DNA of 64,000 nt from Xanthomarina sp. F1114 (GCF_026410255.1 NZ_JAPMLL010000010.1:62001-126000); one strand, 5' to 3'. Positions 35,132-44,474 are shown, numbered from the stretch's first letter. The notes: generated by a model from the sequence alone, not told the origin. Program-made: numbers and translations.

Positions 35132-36349
35132 TTAAATTATTTCTGCAACTACAAAAGTACTACCTCCAACATAGATTAAATCTTTAGAATTTGAAGCACT
35201 TTTTGCTGCTTTTAAAGCCTCATTTACACTTAGATAGCTTTTTCCTTTCAAGCCAACAGACAAAAATGCGGCTTGCAATAAATTTTCATCCATGCCACGT
35301 GGCACATCCGGTTTACAGAAATAATATGTGGCATTTTTAGGTAAAATGTCTAAAATTGAATTTAAATCTTTATCATTTACTACTCCAAAAACAATATGTA
35401 GCTTATTATATATTTCTTCTTCCAACTGTGCAATCACATATTTTAACCCTTCTTTATTATGTGCTGTATCACAAATAACTTTAGGATACTCTTGTAATAT
35501 GTGCCACCTGCCTTGTAAACCTGTATTCTCTACTACCTGTAACAATCCTTTTGTAATTTGATTTAAAGAGGTTTTAAAGTAGCTCTGGTTTAAAACCTGA
35601 AGCGTTTGTAAAACTGTTTTTATATTTTTCTGCTGATAATGTCCTTTTAAATCGCTTGAATATACTTCTTGGATTAACTTATCGGCAAAATAAATTTCTG
35701 AACACTTCTTTTTAGCATACGCCTTAAAGACCTGTTGGGTCTCTTTTTGGGTTTCCCCAATAACTACTGGAACACCTGGTTTTATTATACCCGCTTTTTC
35801 ACCGGCAATAAGCTCTAAGCTATTTCCTAAGAACTGGGTATGGTCTAAACCTATATTGGTAATAACTGAAACTTCAGGAGTTATAATGTTTGTAGAGTCT
35901 AACCTCCCACCTAAACCAACTTCAATAACGGCAATATCTACCTCTTGCTTTGCAAAATACTCAAAGGCCATTCCGGAAGTCATTTCAAAAAAAGATAAAC
36001 TTTCAGATTCTAAAAAGGCTTTATTTCTCTTTATAAAATCTATAACAAAAGCCTGACTCACCAAAACGCCATTAATTTTAATGCGCTCTCTAAAGTCTTT
36101 TAAATGTGGAGAAGTAAACAAACCTACCTGATAACCTGCTTCTTGTAAAACTGAGGCTAACATATGACTTGTAGAACCTTTCCCATTAGTTCCAGCTACA
36201 TGAATGGTTTTAAATTTGTTATGTGGATTATTTAAATGTTCGGCTAGTAAATACGTGTTTTTTAAATCTGCCTTATATGCGGACTTCCCTTGCTTTTGAT
36301 ACATTGGGAGTTGAGAAAACATCCAATTGATAGTATCTTGATATGTCAT
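35132..36349 (-). CDS. folC: Bifunctional dihydrofolate/folylpolyglutamate synthase
   Basis: 405 residues of the Mur ligase superfamily. It adds glutamate to dihydropteroate and to folates, using ATP. The P-loop is AGTNGKGSTSHML near residue 52. Other family motifs are GLFTSPHLKDFRERI, VIEVGLGGRLDSTNII and NIGLDHTQFLGNS. The C-terminal domain includes ICDTAHNKEGLKYVI and IVFGVVNDKD. It starts 3 bases after tonB, so it appears to be the last protein-coding gene of the gdh-nhaD-exb-tonB run. Confidence 0.95.
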   Translation of the reverse strand: MTYQDTINWMFSQLPMYQKQGKSAYKADLKNTYLLAEHLNNPHNKFKTIHVAGTNGKGSTSHMLASVLQEAGYQVGLFTSPHLKDFRERIKINGVLVSQAFVIDFIKRNKAFLESESLSFFEMTSGMAFEYFAKQEVDIAVIEVGLGGRLDSTNIITPEVSVITNIGLDHTQFLGNSLELIAGEKAGIIKPGVPVVIGETQKETQQVFKAYAKKKCSEIYFADKLIQEVYSSDLKGHYQQKNIKTVLQTLQVLNQSYFKTSLNQITKGLLQVVENTGLQGRWHILQEYPKVICDTAHNKEGLKYVIAQLEEEIYNKLHIVFGVVNDKDLNSILDILPKNATYYFCKPDVPRGMDENLLQAAFLSVGLKGKSYLSVNEALKAAKSASNSKDLIYVGGSTFVVAEII

Positions 36350-36352
36350 GAA

Positions 36353-37258
36353 TTATTGACCTAAATTGAAATTTACTTTAACAAAGCCTATTTGCCTATC
36401 TGGCGCTTTACTATCTGCACGCCATTTATGAGATAAAGCTATTTTCTTAGCCGGTTCCAGTAAGCAAGCTGCCGTATTAGTTGTGCCTTTTACGCCTGGT
36501 TTCGCTTCAATAACATCGCCGTTTCTATTGACAACAATTTCTACGATAACCATTCCGGACTCATTACAATCTTGTTTAAAGACTTTTTTAGTTGGAGTTC
36601 CTCGTCCTCTTAAACCGTAGCCAACACCTCCACTACCAGAGCCTGCTGCCCCAAAATAACTAGCAGCATACGGATCGCCATCAAGTTGCCCCTTATCTCC
36701 TGCTTTATTATCATCTCCTTCGCCTCCGGTTTCTTGTCCTTCAGATTTACTTACACCCCCAATTAAAGCATCCAGTTTTTTCTTCTTTGCTTCTTTTTCT
36801 GCTTGCTCTTTTGCTTTCTTTTCTGCTTCTGCTTTGGCTTTTGCCTCTGCTTTAGCCTTGGCTTCAGCCTCAGCTTTCGACTTAGCATCTGCTTCTTTTT
36901 TGGCTTTTGCTTCTGCCTCTTTTTTCTTTTTAATAGCAATAGACTCCTCGCTATCGTTTGTTAAAACATCTTCGGCTTTAGAGTTTGAAGCTGCAGCATC
37001 GGCCTGCTCTTGTTCTGGTTGTTTAACTGTTTCCTGTGGTTCTTTTATAACTTCCTTAGGTTCAGATTTAACAGGTTTTGTAGGTTGCACTTGACCAGAT
37101 CCAAAATCTGTAGTACCAAAGTTAACAGCAACACCATATTCTTCAGGTGGATCCATATATTGAGCCCCAACAACAAAAAGCAACAAGACTATCAGCACTG
37201 CAATAAGTGCTGTAATCTTAGCCGAATTACGCTCGTGTATGGTCTCGAAATATCTCAT
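36353..37258 (-). CDS. tonB: TonB/TolA-like energy transducer
   Basis: 301 residues. A short cytoplasmic N-terminus leads to one membrane helix (ITALIAVLIVLLLFVVGAQY, about 15-34). About residues 105-165 form a charged low-complexity helix dominated by repeated EAKAKAEAEKKAK units, more like TolA than the Pro-rich TonB spacer. The C-terminal domain (MVIVEIVVNRNGDVIEAKPG to GFVKVNFNLGQ) matches the TonB C-terminal fold. It is encoded with ExbB and ExbD, the proton-driven motor. Whether it powers TonB-dependent receptors or a Tol-type envelope function cannot be decided from sequence. Confidence 0.85.
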   Translation of the reverse strand: MRYFETIHERNSAKITALIAVLIVLLLFVVGAQYMDPPEEYGVAVNFGTTDFGSGQVQPTKPVKSEPKEVIKEPQETVKQPEQEQADAAASNSKAEDVLTNDSEESIAIKKKKEAEAKAKKEADAKSKAEAEAKAKAEAKAKAEAEKKAKEQAEKEAKKKKLDALIGGVSKSEGQETGGEGDDNKAGDKGQLDGDPYAASYFGAAGSGSGGVGYGLRGRGTPTKKVFKQDCNESGMVIVEIVVNRNGDVIEAKPGVKGTTNTAACLLEPAKKIALSHKWRADSKAPDRQIGFVKVNFNLGQ

Positions 37259-37262
37259 TTAT

Positions 37263-37655
37263 CTAATTAGGTTTTACTGCCAGAATAACTTTGAATTTAT
37301 TTCTATTAGCAATATCCATAACTTTTACCACATGTTCTACCGGTACAGATTTCTCTGCCCGTAAAACTAGAGTTGGTTTGTCTTCTGTAGAAAGTGCTGC
37401 AATAAGTTCTTCTTCTAACACACTTTCTCCAACCCTTTTTTGGTCTATATAATAAGTCAAATCCTTTTTAATGCTTACGGCAACCGACTTTTTATTCTCG
37501 GTTTTTCCACTAGCTGTAGGTAATAAAATATCTATGGCATTTGTAGTTACCAAAGTAGATGCAAGCATAAAAAAGATAAGTAACAAGAAGACAATATCTG
37601 TCATAGACGACATATTGAATTCTGGAGTTACCTTATTTCTTCCTCTTAAATTCAT
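37263..37655 (-). CDS. exbD: Biopolymer transport protein ExbD
   Basis: 130 residues, one N-terminal membrane helix (MTDIVFLLLIFFMLASTLV) and a small periplasmic domain, the ExbD/TolR layout. The conserved membrane Asp that carries protons is Asp19 in SSMTDIVFLLLIFFM. The start overlaps the exbB stop by one base (TAATG), giving translational coupling. tonB follows 4 bases later. Confidence 0.93.
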   Translation of the reverse strand: MNLRGRNKVTPEFNMSSMTDIVFLLLIFFMLASTLVTTNAIDILLPTASGKTENKKSVAVSIKKDLTYYIDQKRVGESVLEEELIAALSTEDKPTLVLRAEKSVPVEHVVKVMDIANRNKFKVILAVKPN

Positions 37656-38356
37656 TAAATAGGTTCGTTTAAGTGATCTAAAAATTCTAAGGAATTAGCT
37701 TCCATTTGATATACAACCTTATCTGTTTTAACCACCAAATGGTTATAAGCTATATATCCAATAATCCCTACAATTAAACCTGCAACTGTAGTTGTCATGG
37801 CTGTATATAAACCATCGGCTAAAAGTTTAATGTCAATCTGACCTCCTGAGTTTGCAATTTCAAAAATGGAAAGAATCATTCCAATTACGGTACCAAGGAA
37901 ACCAATCATTGGAGCTGCTCCAGAAATGGTTGCTAACACACTTACATTCTTCTCGAGACTGTAAATCTCCAAGCGGCCTGCATTTTCAATAGCTGTATTA
38001 ATATCTTCTAAAGGTTTTCCTATTCGGGTGATTCCTTTACTAATTAAACGGGAAACAGGCGAATTTACTTGCGCGCACAACATTTGAGCAGAATCTATTT
38101 TTCCATTAGATACATGATCTTTTATTTGATTCATAAAATTAGCATCAATTTTCGAAGCAGCTTTTATGGCAAATAAACGTTCAAAATAAATGTATGTGGC
38201 TACAATTAGTAAAATAAACAAGATGGTTATAATAACCATTCCAGCAGTTCCTCCGCTAGTAATTAATTCTATAATGGATAAGGTTTTTTGTACTGGTTCC
38301 CCATCTGTAAGCATCTCTGTTCCCTCTTGAACTTCTTGCAACATTGAATTTATCAT
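37655..38356 (-). CDS. exbB: MotA/TolQ/ExbB proton channel protein
   Basis: 233 residues with three membrane segments: one near the N-terminus (GMVIITILFILLIVATYIYF) and two in the C-terminal half (ATISGAAPMIGFLGTVIGMI and LYTAMTTTVAGLIVGIIGYI). The proton-path Thr and the GLxGTVxGM-type motif are visible. With ExbD it forms the inner-membrane motor that energises TonB. It starts 51 bases after nhaD and overlaps exbD by one base. Confidence 0.93.
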   Translation of the reverse strand: MINSMLQEVQEGTEMLTDGEPVQKTLSIIELITSGGTAGMVIITILFILLIVATYIYFERLFAIKAASKIDANFMNQIKDHVSNGKIDSAQMLCAQVNSPVSRLISKGITRIGKPLEDINTAIENAGRLEIYSLEKNVSVLATISGAAPMIGFLGTVIGMILSIFEIANSGGQIDIKLLADGLYTAMTTTVAGLIVGIIGYIAYNHLVVKTDKVVYQMEANSLEFLDHLNEPI

Positions 38357-38407
38357 AAATTATTTCTATTATTAAGTTTATAACGCAAGTTTGTATTTTA
38401 AATTATA

Positions 38408-39802
38408 TTAAAAGATGGTTCTTGTAAACATAAAAGTTAAAGAACCAACTAAGAAGCCAATTAAGGCTAACCATGCAATATTTTTAAGGTACCAGAAAAA
38501 ATCAATTTTTTCCATTCCCATAGCTACTACCCCAGCAGCCGAACCAATAATCAACATACTTCCACCAGTTCCTGCAGAATATGCTATAAAGTGCCATAGC
38601 TCGTTATCAATTGGCTCAGAAAACATTCCTAAACTGGCTGCAACTAATGGTACGTTATCAATTACTGCAGATCCAACTCCTAATAAAAGTACCACTAAGT
38701 CTGAAACACCTTCATGATGCAACTCAGTACCTAGCATGGGCATATTCTCTTGTAGGCTGGAAGCAAAATTAAATAAAATACCCAAAGATTCTAAAGCAGC
38801 AACTGCTAATAAAATTCCTAAGAAGAATAAGATACTTGGCATTTCTATCTTAGACAACGAGTAATGTACTGGACTGTGGTGTCCGTGTATATCGGTATCC
38901 TGATTAGCATCATAAGTTAAAGCAAACTTTCTGTTGCTATATACTTCTGCAAATGTAGCTACTATCCCAAGGGCTAACATCATCCCTATATAAGGTGGTA
39001 AGTGGGTAAAGGTTTTAAAAATTGGAACAGAGACAATCCCTCCTAAACCTAAATACAGCATAATAGAGCTGTATTTATCTTTTGGTTTATCGGTTCCTTC
39101 TTCTTTGCTTTTGATATTGCCTTTAAACGCTGGTAAAAATGAAGCAATAAAAACTGGCACAACCATACACAATAAAGAAGGTAGAAATAAATAAACAAAT
39201 AAATGTTCTGTGGTTACTTTTTTACCAATCCAAAGCATCGTTGTTGTTACATCTCCAATTGGTGACCATGCTCCCCCGGCATTTGCAGCTATAATAATTA
39301 ATCCCGCATACCAAATACGAGAATCTCTATCTAGAACAATTTTCTGTAAAATTGAAATAAGTACAATTGTAGCAGTTAGATTATCGATTATAGCAGAAAG
39401 AAAAAAGGCTAGAAAGCCAAAAATCCATAAAATACGTTTTTTACTATTAGTTTTAACGTAAGTTTTTATAGTTGAAAAGCCATCAAAATAATCAATAATT
39501 TCAACAATGGTCATGGCTCCCAATAAGAACACAATAATTTCGGCTGTTTTACCTAAATGGTGCAACAGGGTTTCTTCCATTAAATGAGTTTTCTCTTCTG
39601 TACTAAAGGTTCCAAAATTTTCAATCAGCATATGTTTCGCCGAATTGAACCATTGTGGAAAGGAGTCTATTCCTAAAGCTATTAAAGCCCAACAAATAGC
39701 CATCATTACTAAGGCCGGAATAAGTTTGTCTATTTTTAATTTATGTTCTAAAGTAATAGCCAGGTAGCCCAGTACAAAGACTAAAATAATAATTGCTTCC
39801 AT
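38408..39802 (-). CDS. nhaD: Na+/H+ antiporter NhaD
   Basis: 464 residues with about 11-13 membrane helices, of the ion transporter superfamily. It exports Na+ in exchange for H+, as expected for a marine organism. Family-like segments include IIDNLTATIVLISIL, AGGAWSPIGDVTTTMLWIG and GVGSAVIDNVPLVAASLGM, where paired Asp-Asn motifs in the two halves probably form the ion site. It lies 12 bases after the glutamate dehydrogenase and 51 bases before exbB. Confidence 0.93.
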   Translation of the reverse strand: MEAIIILVFVLGYLAITLEHKLKIDKLIPALVMMAICWALIALGIDSFPQWFNSAKHMLIENFGTFSTEEKTHLMEETLLHHLGKTAEIIVFLLGAMTIVEIIDYFDGFSTIKTYVKTNSKKRILWIFGFLAFFLSAIIDNLTATIVLISILQKIVLDRDSRIWYAGLIIIAANAGGAWSPIGDVTTTMLWIGKKVTTEHLFVYLFLPSLLCMVVPVFIASFLPAFKGNIKSKEEGTDKPKDKYSSIMLYLGLGGIVSVPIFKTFTHLPPYIGMMLALGIVATFAEVYSNRKFALTYDANQDTDIHGHHSPVHYSLSKIEMPSILFFLGILLAVAALESLGILFNFASSLQENMPMLGTELHHEGVSDLVVLLLGVGSAVIDNVPLVAASLGMFSEPIDNELWHFIAYSAGTGGSMLIIGSAAGVVAMGMEKIDFFWYLKNIAWLALIGFLVGSLTFMFTRTIF

Positions 39803-39814
39803 TAATTTAAATTA

Positions 39815-41041
39815 TTAAACAAGCTGTTTTAGTGCTATTTCGAATGCAGTTGCACTAATATTGGTTTTAGAATCGTTTTTATTATAAACATCCTGAATCA
39901 CTTTTCTAATAGTTTCTGAAATATCATTAAAAATAGCTTCATCCGTCATTTGTACTTTCGCTTCCATAAAATAAGCGAACACACGAGCCATTCCACAGTT
40001 AGATATAAAATCTGGAATCAAACTAATATGTTTATCTGCATGCTCCATGATAGGTCCAAAAAAGATTTCTTTATCTGCAAATGGAACATTAGCACCACAA
40101 GAAATAACTTGCAAACCACTATCTATCATTTGGTCTAATTGATCTTTAGTAATTAATCTAGAAGCAGCACATGGTAAGAAAATCTCAGTTTGAATACCCC
40201 AAATTTTCTCATTAACTTCTTCAAAAGGCATAAGCTTATCAGATACTAAAGTATTGCCATCTTTTGCTAAAAATAATTCAGTAATTTCTTCAAAAGTAAA
40301 TCCATCTTCGTTAATAAGCCCGCCAGAGATGTCTAAAATCCCAACTATTTTAGCTCCCATTTGAGACAGGTAAAATGCAGCAGCACCTCCAACATTCCCA
40401 AATCCTTGAACCACTACCTTCTTATCTTTTACATTACCTCCGTAAATACTGTAATATTGTTTAACGGCTTCGGCTACCCCAAAACCTGTAATCATATCAG
40501 CAATTGTATATTTCCTTTTAACACTTGGAGAGTAGTCCGGGTTTTCAATTACCTTAATAACTCCTTGTCTTAACTGACCAATTCTGTTAATTTTACCAGC
40601 TTCAGAGGCTTTAAAGTGGCCATTAAAAACACCTTCCTGTGGGTGCCAAACGCCTCCACCTTCTGTCATAGGTATTACTTCGTGAATTTCATCCACATTC
40701 ATATCTCCACCGGTACCATAATAACTTTTTAACAGAGGAGAAACAGCCTTAAACCAACGTTCTAAAACACCTTTTTTCCTTGGGTCTTTAGGGTCGAAAT
40801 TAATACCAGATTTTGCTCCTCCTATGGGCGGTCCCGAAACAGTAAATTTAACTTCCATAGTTTTAGCTAGAGATAACACTTCGTTCATATCTAAGCCCTT
40901 TCTCATTCTAGTTCCACCACCTGCAGCTCCTCCTCGAAGCGAGTTGATTACTGTCCAACCTTCTGCGTCTGTTTCTGGATCTTTCCAATTAAATATAATT
41001 TCTGGTTCTGTGTTTTCGTACTTCTGAAGTAATTCTTTCAT
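39815..41041 (-). CDS. Glu/Leu/Phe/Val dehydrogenase family (probable glutamate dehydrogenase)
   Basis: 408 residues. The catalytic Lys motif is GPPIGGAKSGINFDP, with the conserved GGAAGGGTRM upstream. The Rossmann NAD(P) site is VVVQGFGNVGGAAAFYL. Family members interconvert glutamate and 2-oxoglutarate plus ammonium, or act on branched-chain amino acids. Length and the SNCGMARVFAYFM region fit the flavobacterial Glu/Leu-type group; the exact substrate is uncertain. It is the first gene of a six-gene minus-strand run. Confidence 0.88.
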   Translation of the reverse strand: MKELLQKYENTEPEIIFNWKDPETDAEGWTVINSLRGGAAGGGTRMRKGLDMNEVLSLAKTMEVKFTVSGPPIGGAKSGINFDPKDPRKKGVLERWFKAVSPLLKSYYGTGGDMNVDEIHEVIPMTEGGGVWHPQEGVFNGHFKASEAGKINRIGQLRQGVIKVIENPDYSPSVKRKYTIADMITGFGVAEAVKQYYSIYGGNVKDKKVVVQGFGNVGGAAAFYLSQMGAKIVGILDISGGLINEDGFTFEEITELFLAKDGNTLVSDKLMPFEEVNEKIWGIQTEIFLPCAASRLITKDQLDQMIDSGLQVISCGANVPFADKEIFFGPIMEHADKHISLIPDFISNCGMARVFAYFMEAKVQMTDEAIFNDISETIRKVIQDVYNKNDSKTNISATAFEIALKQLV

Positions 41042-41202
41042 GAGGTGAGATTCATTTTAAAAAAATGGAACGAGATGGAACATTGAAAATTCATAGGAAA
41101 ACAAATATTCAACATATCAACATTTCATTCAGTTAGTTAATTTATAAATGTGCAAACAAATATAAAAAACTAATAGCCTTCTTAGCTAAAATTCTAGTAA
41201 AT

Positions 41203-42270
41203 TTAATCATTAAAAATTATTCCGGAACTATGATCGTATTTTGCCCCTGTAACACTACTGAGGCAGTTGACTTCGTTTTGAAGTTTTAAGACTCCTAGAA
41301 AACCAAAAACCAAAGCTTCTTTAAATTCGACCAACGTGTTTTCTGGGATAACTAATTTATTAGTAGTCCTCTCATTAATTTTTTGGATTAAAAAATCGTG
41401 GTAGGCACCTCCACCAGTTACCAGAACCTGAGCGTGATTTTTTTTATTGATTTCTGCTGAAATCTGAATAGCTACATGCTCTACAAAGGTTCTCAAAATA
41501 GTTTCTATTGGTAAGTGAAACGAATCTATTAATGGGAATATATATTCTTTAACCCATTCTAATCCCAAGGATTTTGGAGGCTCTTTTTTATAAAAAGCCA
41601 GATTATTCAATTTGCTTAAAAGTTCTAAATTGATATTTCCAGTTGAAGCAATTTGTCCCTTATCGTCAAAATCATGTCCTAAATAAGATACATAATGATT
41701 TAAAACAATGTTTACTGGACAAATATCGTATGCTATTCTTTGCTTCTCTATGTCGGTTGAAATATTTGCAAAACCGCCTAAATTTAAACAGAAATCATAC
41801 TTAGAAAACAGCAAGGCATCGCCTATAGGGACTAAAGGAGCACCTTGCCCCCCTAAAGCCACATCTTCAATTCTAAAATTACAAACAATAGGTGTTTTTA
41901 GAGCTTCATATATACTCGCCAAGTTCCCAATCTGATAGGTCACCCCTTTTTCTGGCCTATGTAAAGCTGTATGCCCATGAGAACAGATAGCATCTAAATT
42001 ATCAATATTATTTTCAGTAATAAAAGCTTTAATAAGAACCGCTAAGTATAAGGTATAACTTTTGTCTATTTCCTGAAGCTCTTCTATCGAGTTAGATACC
42101 AGATTCTTGAGAGTGTTATACCATTCTTTACTATACGCTATGGTTTTGGAATTATGAATTTTATAGAACCAATCCCCCTTGTTTTTAGTAAAACTTACAT
42201 CTACTAAATCCACTCCATCTAAAGAGGTTCCAGACATAACACCAACAACATGATATTCAGATTTATTCAT
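41203..42270 (-). CDS. anmK: Anhydro-N-acetylmuramic acid kinase
   Basis: 355 residues from the ATG at 42270; an in-frame TTG six codons upstream is less likely. It hydrolyses and phosphorylates 1,6-anhydroMurNAc to MurNAc-6-phosphate in cell-wall recycling. The phosphate-binding N-terminal motif is VGVMSGTSLDGVDLV. Further motifs are CSHGHTALHRPEKGVTYQIG, LNLGGFANIS and VLVTGGGAYHDF. It stands alone between gdh and the divergent acyl-CoA dehydrogenase. Confidence 0.94.
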   Translation of the reverse strand: MNKSEYHVVGVMSGTSLDGVDLVDVSFTKNKGDWFYKIHNSKTIAYSKEWYNTLKNLVSNSIEELQEIDKSYTLYLAVLIKAFITENNIDNLDAICSHGHTALHRPEKGVTYQIGNLASIYEALKTPIVCNFRIEDVALGGQGAPLVPIGDALLFSKYDFCLNLGGFANISTDIEKQRIAYDICPVNIVLNHYVSYLGHDFDDKGQIASTGNINLELLSKLNNLAFYKKEPPKSLGLEWVKEYIFPLIDSFHLPIETILRTFVEHVAIQISAEINKKNHAQVLVTGGGAYHDFLIQKINERTTNKLVIPENTLVEFKEALVFGFLGVLKLQNEVNCLSSVTGAKYDHSSGIIFND

Positions 42271-42294
42271 ATCCCGTAAAAATAGCAATCCCTT

Positions 42295-42325
42295 TTGAAA
42301 AAATGCTAATAAAAAAGTATCTTTG
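42295..42325 (+). promoter_or_regulatory. Bacteroidota promoter of the acyl-CoA dehydrogenase gene
   Basis: TTG at 42295-42297, a 20-base spacer, then TATCTTTG at 42318-42325, matching the Bacteroidota -33/-7 pattern. It places the transcript start about 30 bases before the ATG at 42362, and supports that start over the longer frame. Confidence 0.65.
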
Positions 42326-42361
42326 TGGACTTTTAAAATAATATTACAATTACAAGAAACT

Positions 42362-43504
42362 ATGGATTTTAACCTAACAGAAGAACATATAATGATTCGC
42401 GATGCCGCTCGCGATTTTGCACAAACTGAATTACTTCCTGGTGTTATAGAACGCGATAACGCTCAAACTTTCCCAGACAATCTGGTAAGAAAGATGGGAG
42501 AACTAGGGTTTATGGGGATTATGGTAGACCCAAAATACGGTGGATCTGGAATGGATGCAATATCTTATGTGTTAATTATGGAGGAACTATCTAAAATAGA
42601 TGCTTCTGCTTCTGTAATGGTTTCTGTAAACAATTCTTTGGTATGCTACGGTTTAGAAGCTTATGCTAGCGAAGAGCAAAAACAAAAATACCTTACAAAA
42701 TTAGCCACCGGTGAAGTGCTTGGCGCCTTTTGTTTAAGTGAGCCTGAAGCTGGTAGTGATGCAACATCGCAAAAAACTACAGCTATAGATAAAGGAGATC
42801 ACTACGTTTTAAATGGAACTAAAAACTGGATTACTAACGGAGGTCGCGCAGATGTATATTTAGTAATTGCACAAACACACAAAGAAAAAGGCCATAGAGG
42901 AATCAATGCTTTTATTATTGAAAAAGGCATGCCAGGTTTTGATATTGGACCCAAAGAAGATAAGTTAGGAATTAGAGGAAGTGATACGCATACCTTACAG
43001 TTTAATGATGTAAAGGTTCCTAAAGAAAATAGAATTGGAGAAGATGGTTTCGGATTTAAATTCGCCATGAAAACGCTTTCTGGAGGTCGTATAGGAATTG
43101 CTGCTCAGGCTTTAGGAATTGCTGCAGGCGCCTATGAATTAGCTTTAAAATACTCTAAAGAACGTAAAGCTTTTGGAACAGAAATTTGCAACCACCAAGC
43201 TATTGCTTTTAAGTTAGCCGATATGGCAACTGAAATTGAAGCTGCAAGAATGTTGGTTATGAAAGCTGCATGGGATAAAGATCAAGGCAATAATTACGAT
43301 ATGTCTAGTGCTATGGCAAAACTATATGCATCTCAGGTAGCTATGACGCATACGGTGGAAGCGGTTCAGATACACGGTGGAAATGGTTTTGTTAAAGAAT
43401 ACCACGTAGAACGTTTAATGCGTGATGCTAAAATTACACAGATTTACGAAGGAACATCAGAAATACAGAAAATTGTAATTTCAAGAGGTGTTATTAAGGA
43501 TTAA
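42362..43504 (+). CDS. Acyl-CoA dehydrogenase (short-chain/butyryl-CoA type)
   Basis: 380 residues from ATG 42362, where MDFNLTEEHIMIRD gives the normal family N-terminus; the upstream in-frame TTG at 42323 falls in the promoter. FAD-dependent alpha,beta-dehydrogenation of acyl-CoA. FAD and substrate motifs are GAFCLSEPEAGSDA and NGTKNWITNGG. The catalytic Glu is in QIYEGTSEIQKIVISR, the position used by short-chain and butyryl-CoA dehydrogenases. It also has ERKAFGTEICNHQAIAFKLA. A perfect terminator follows. It may act with icmF nearby in short-chain acyl-CoA metabolism, though the two are separate transcripts. Confidence 0.94.
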   Translation: MDFNLTEEHIMIRDAARDFAQTELLPGVIERDNAQTFPDNLVRKMGELGFMGIMVDPKYGGSGMDAISYVLIMEELSKIDASASVMVSVNNSLVCYGLEAYASEEQKQKYLTKLATGEVLGAFCLSEPEAGSDATSQKTTAIDKGDHYVLNGTKNWITNGGRADVYLVIAQTHKEKGHRGINAFIIEKGMPGFDIGPKEDKLGIRGSDTHTLQFNDVKVPKENRIGEDGFGFKFAMKTLSGGRIGIAAQALGIAAGAYELALKYSKERKAFGTEICNHQAIAFKLADMATEIEAARMLVMKAAWDKDQGNNYDMSSAMAKLYASQVAMTHTVEAVQIHGGNGFVKEYHVERLMRDAKITQIYEGTSEIQKIVISRGVIKD

Positions 43505-43527
43505 GACACTCAAGTTTTAATAAAATT

Positions 43528-43567
43528 ATAAAAGTCCAAACTCAATTTATTAAGTTTGGACTTTTAT
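43528..43567 (+). terminator. Terminator of the acyl-CoA dehydrogenase gene
   Basis: ATAAAAGTCCAAACT (43528-43542) and AGTTTGGACTTTTAT (43553-43567) form a perfect 15-bp stem with a 10-base loop and T/A-rich base, 23 bases after the stop. Confidence 0.85.
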
Positions 43568-43605
43568 AGTTTTAATCTCTTTTAAATTGTCAGAAAGACG
43601 ATGCT

Positions 43606-43737
43606 TCAACTCGCCGATTTTAATGGAATAATATAACCTTCTGCTTGGTGATATTTTTCAGATTTAATAATGTTTACTAACCAGTCTAAATGGTTTTCAG
43701 ACTTTCTTCTAAAACTGTAATTTAAGGTTGCTTCCAT
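43606..43737 (-). CDS. Small ORF, 43 aa, hypothetical
   Basis: ATG at 43737 to TGA at 43606. The product starts MEATLNYSFRRKSENHLDWL and contains VNIIKSEKYHQAEGYIIPLK; it is soluble, mixed in charge and has a plausible helix-strand layout. Codon use looks like the neighbouring genes. No family is recognised. It lies alone between the acyl-CoA dehydrogenase terminator and sigZ, and is shorter than most gene-finder limits. Confidence 0.4.
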   Translation of the reverse strand: MEATLNYSFRRKSENHLDWLVNIIKSEKYHQAEGYIIPLKSAS

Positions 43738-43925
43738 AATAATAGTGTTTAAAATTGAATCAAATTAAATTTACAACTTGAAAGATTGTAATTATAATTT
43801 TTTAGTCAAACAGCATATTTATCAACCTAATATGTAGGCAATTACATAAAAACAAGATAAAAAACACATGCATAGCTGTTTAAAAAACTTACTATCTAAT
43901 CGCAATAAATACTAAACAGTTTTTA

Positions 43926-44471
43926 CTAAAGGGTAGAACACACCTTGCAGTCTTCTTTTTCTTTTATCTCTCCCACCAATACACCTTTGCTATTCATTTT
44001 TAAATCGCAGCAATCCATATATCCTTGAGTAATCAGTTTTCTAGCTCTTTGTATTTGCGACTTAATCGTGGGAAGTGGCAGCTTTAATTGTTCTGCTACT
44101 TGAGCTTGTTTTAATCCCTTAATATCTGCCAAAAATAAAGGGTCTCGATATTTTTTAGGTAACTGCTTAATAATTCCATGTAAGCAATCGTGTTCCGTAT
44201 GTTCGTTTTTATTCTCTATAAAAACAATATCGGTCTCAGATAGTGTAGTCGATATTTTATTTTTTCTAAAATAATCTAAGACCGTATACCTAGCCACCGA
44301 AAACGTCCAGGCTTTTAACTTCTCGGTATCGTTTAAAGAATCTTTTTTGGTATGTATTTTAATGAAAGTGTCTTGGAGTAAGTCTTCTGCAATAACTGGA
44401 TTTTTCACCTTACTTAAAATAAAGTGTTTGATATCGTCTGCATATAAATTCCAAATCGTTTGGGTAGTCAT
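43926..44471 (-). CDS. sigZ: ECF-type sigma factor, SigZ-like, with cysteine-rich tail
   Basis: 181 residues. Sigma region 2 includes IAEDLLQDTFIKIHTKK and KLKAWTFSVARYTVLDYFRK; region 4 is IIKQLPKKYRDPLFLADIKGLKQ split over two helices, with the DNA-reading helix in LPLPTIKSQIQRARKL. The C-terminal extension carries Cys154-Cys155 and Cys175-x-x-Cys178 (YMDCCDLKMNS and EDCKVCSTL), as I recall for SigZ-type factors. That pattern could bind a metal or sense redox state. No anti-sigma gene is adjacent. Upstream on the same strand are a Cys-rich peptide gene and a terminator-like hairpin. Confidence 0.85.
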   Translation of the reverse strand: MTTQTIWNLYADDIKHFILSKVKNPVIAEDLLQDTFIKIHTKKDSLNDTEKLKAWTFSVARYTVLDYFRKNKISTTLSETDIVFIENKNEHTEHDCLHGIIKQLPKKYRDPLFLADIKGLKQAQVAEQLKLPLPTIKSQIQRARKLITQGYMDCCDLKMNSKGVLVGEIKEKEDCKVCSTL

Positions 44472-44474
44472 TCT

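Noticed and set aside
36780-36930. Tandem repeat or CRISPR-like pattern in tonB
   Set aside because: The GCTTTTGCTTC-type periodicity is codon-level low complexity for the EAKAKAE helix; repeats are degenerate and lack spacers.
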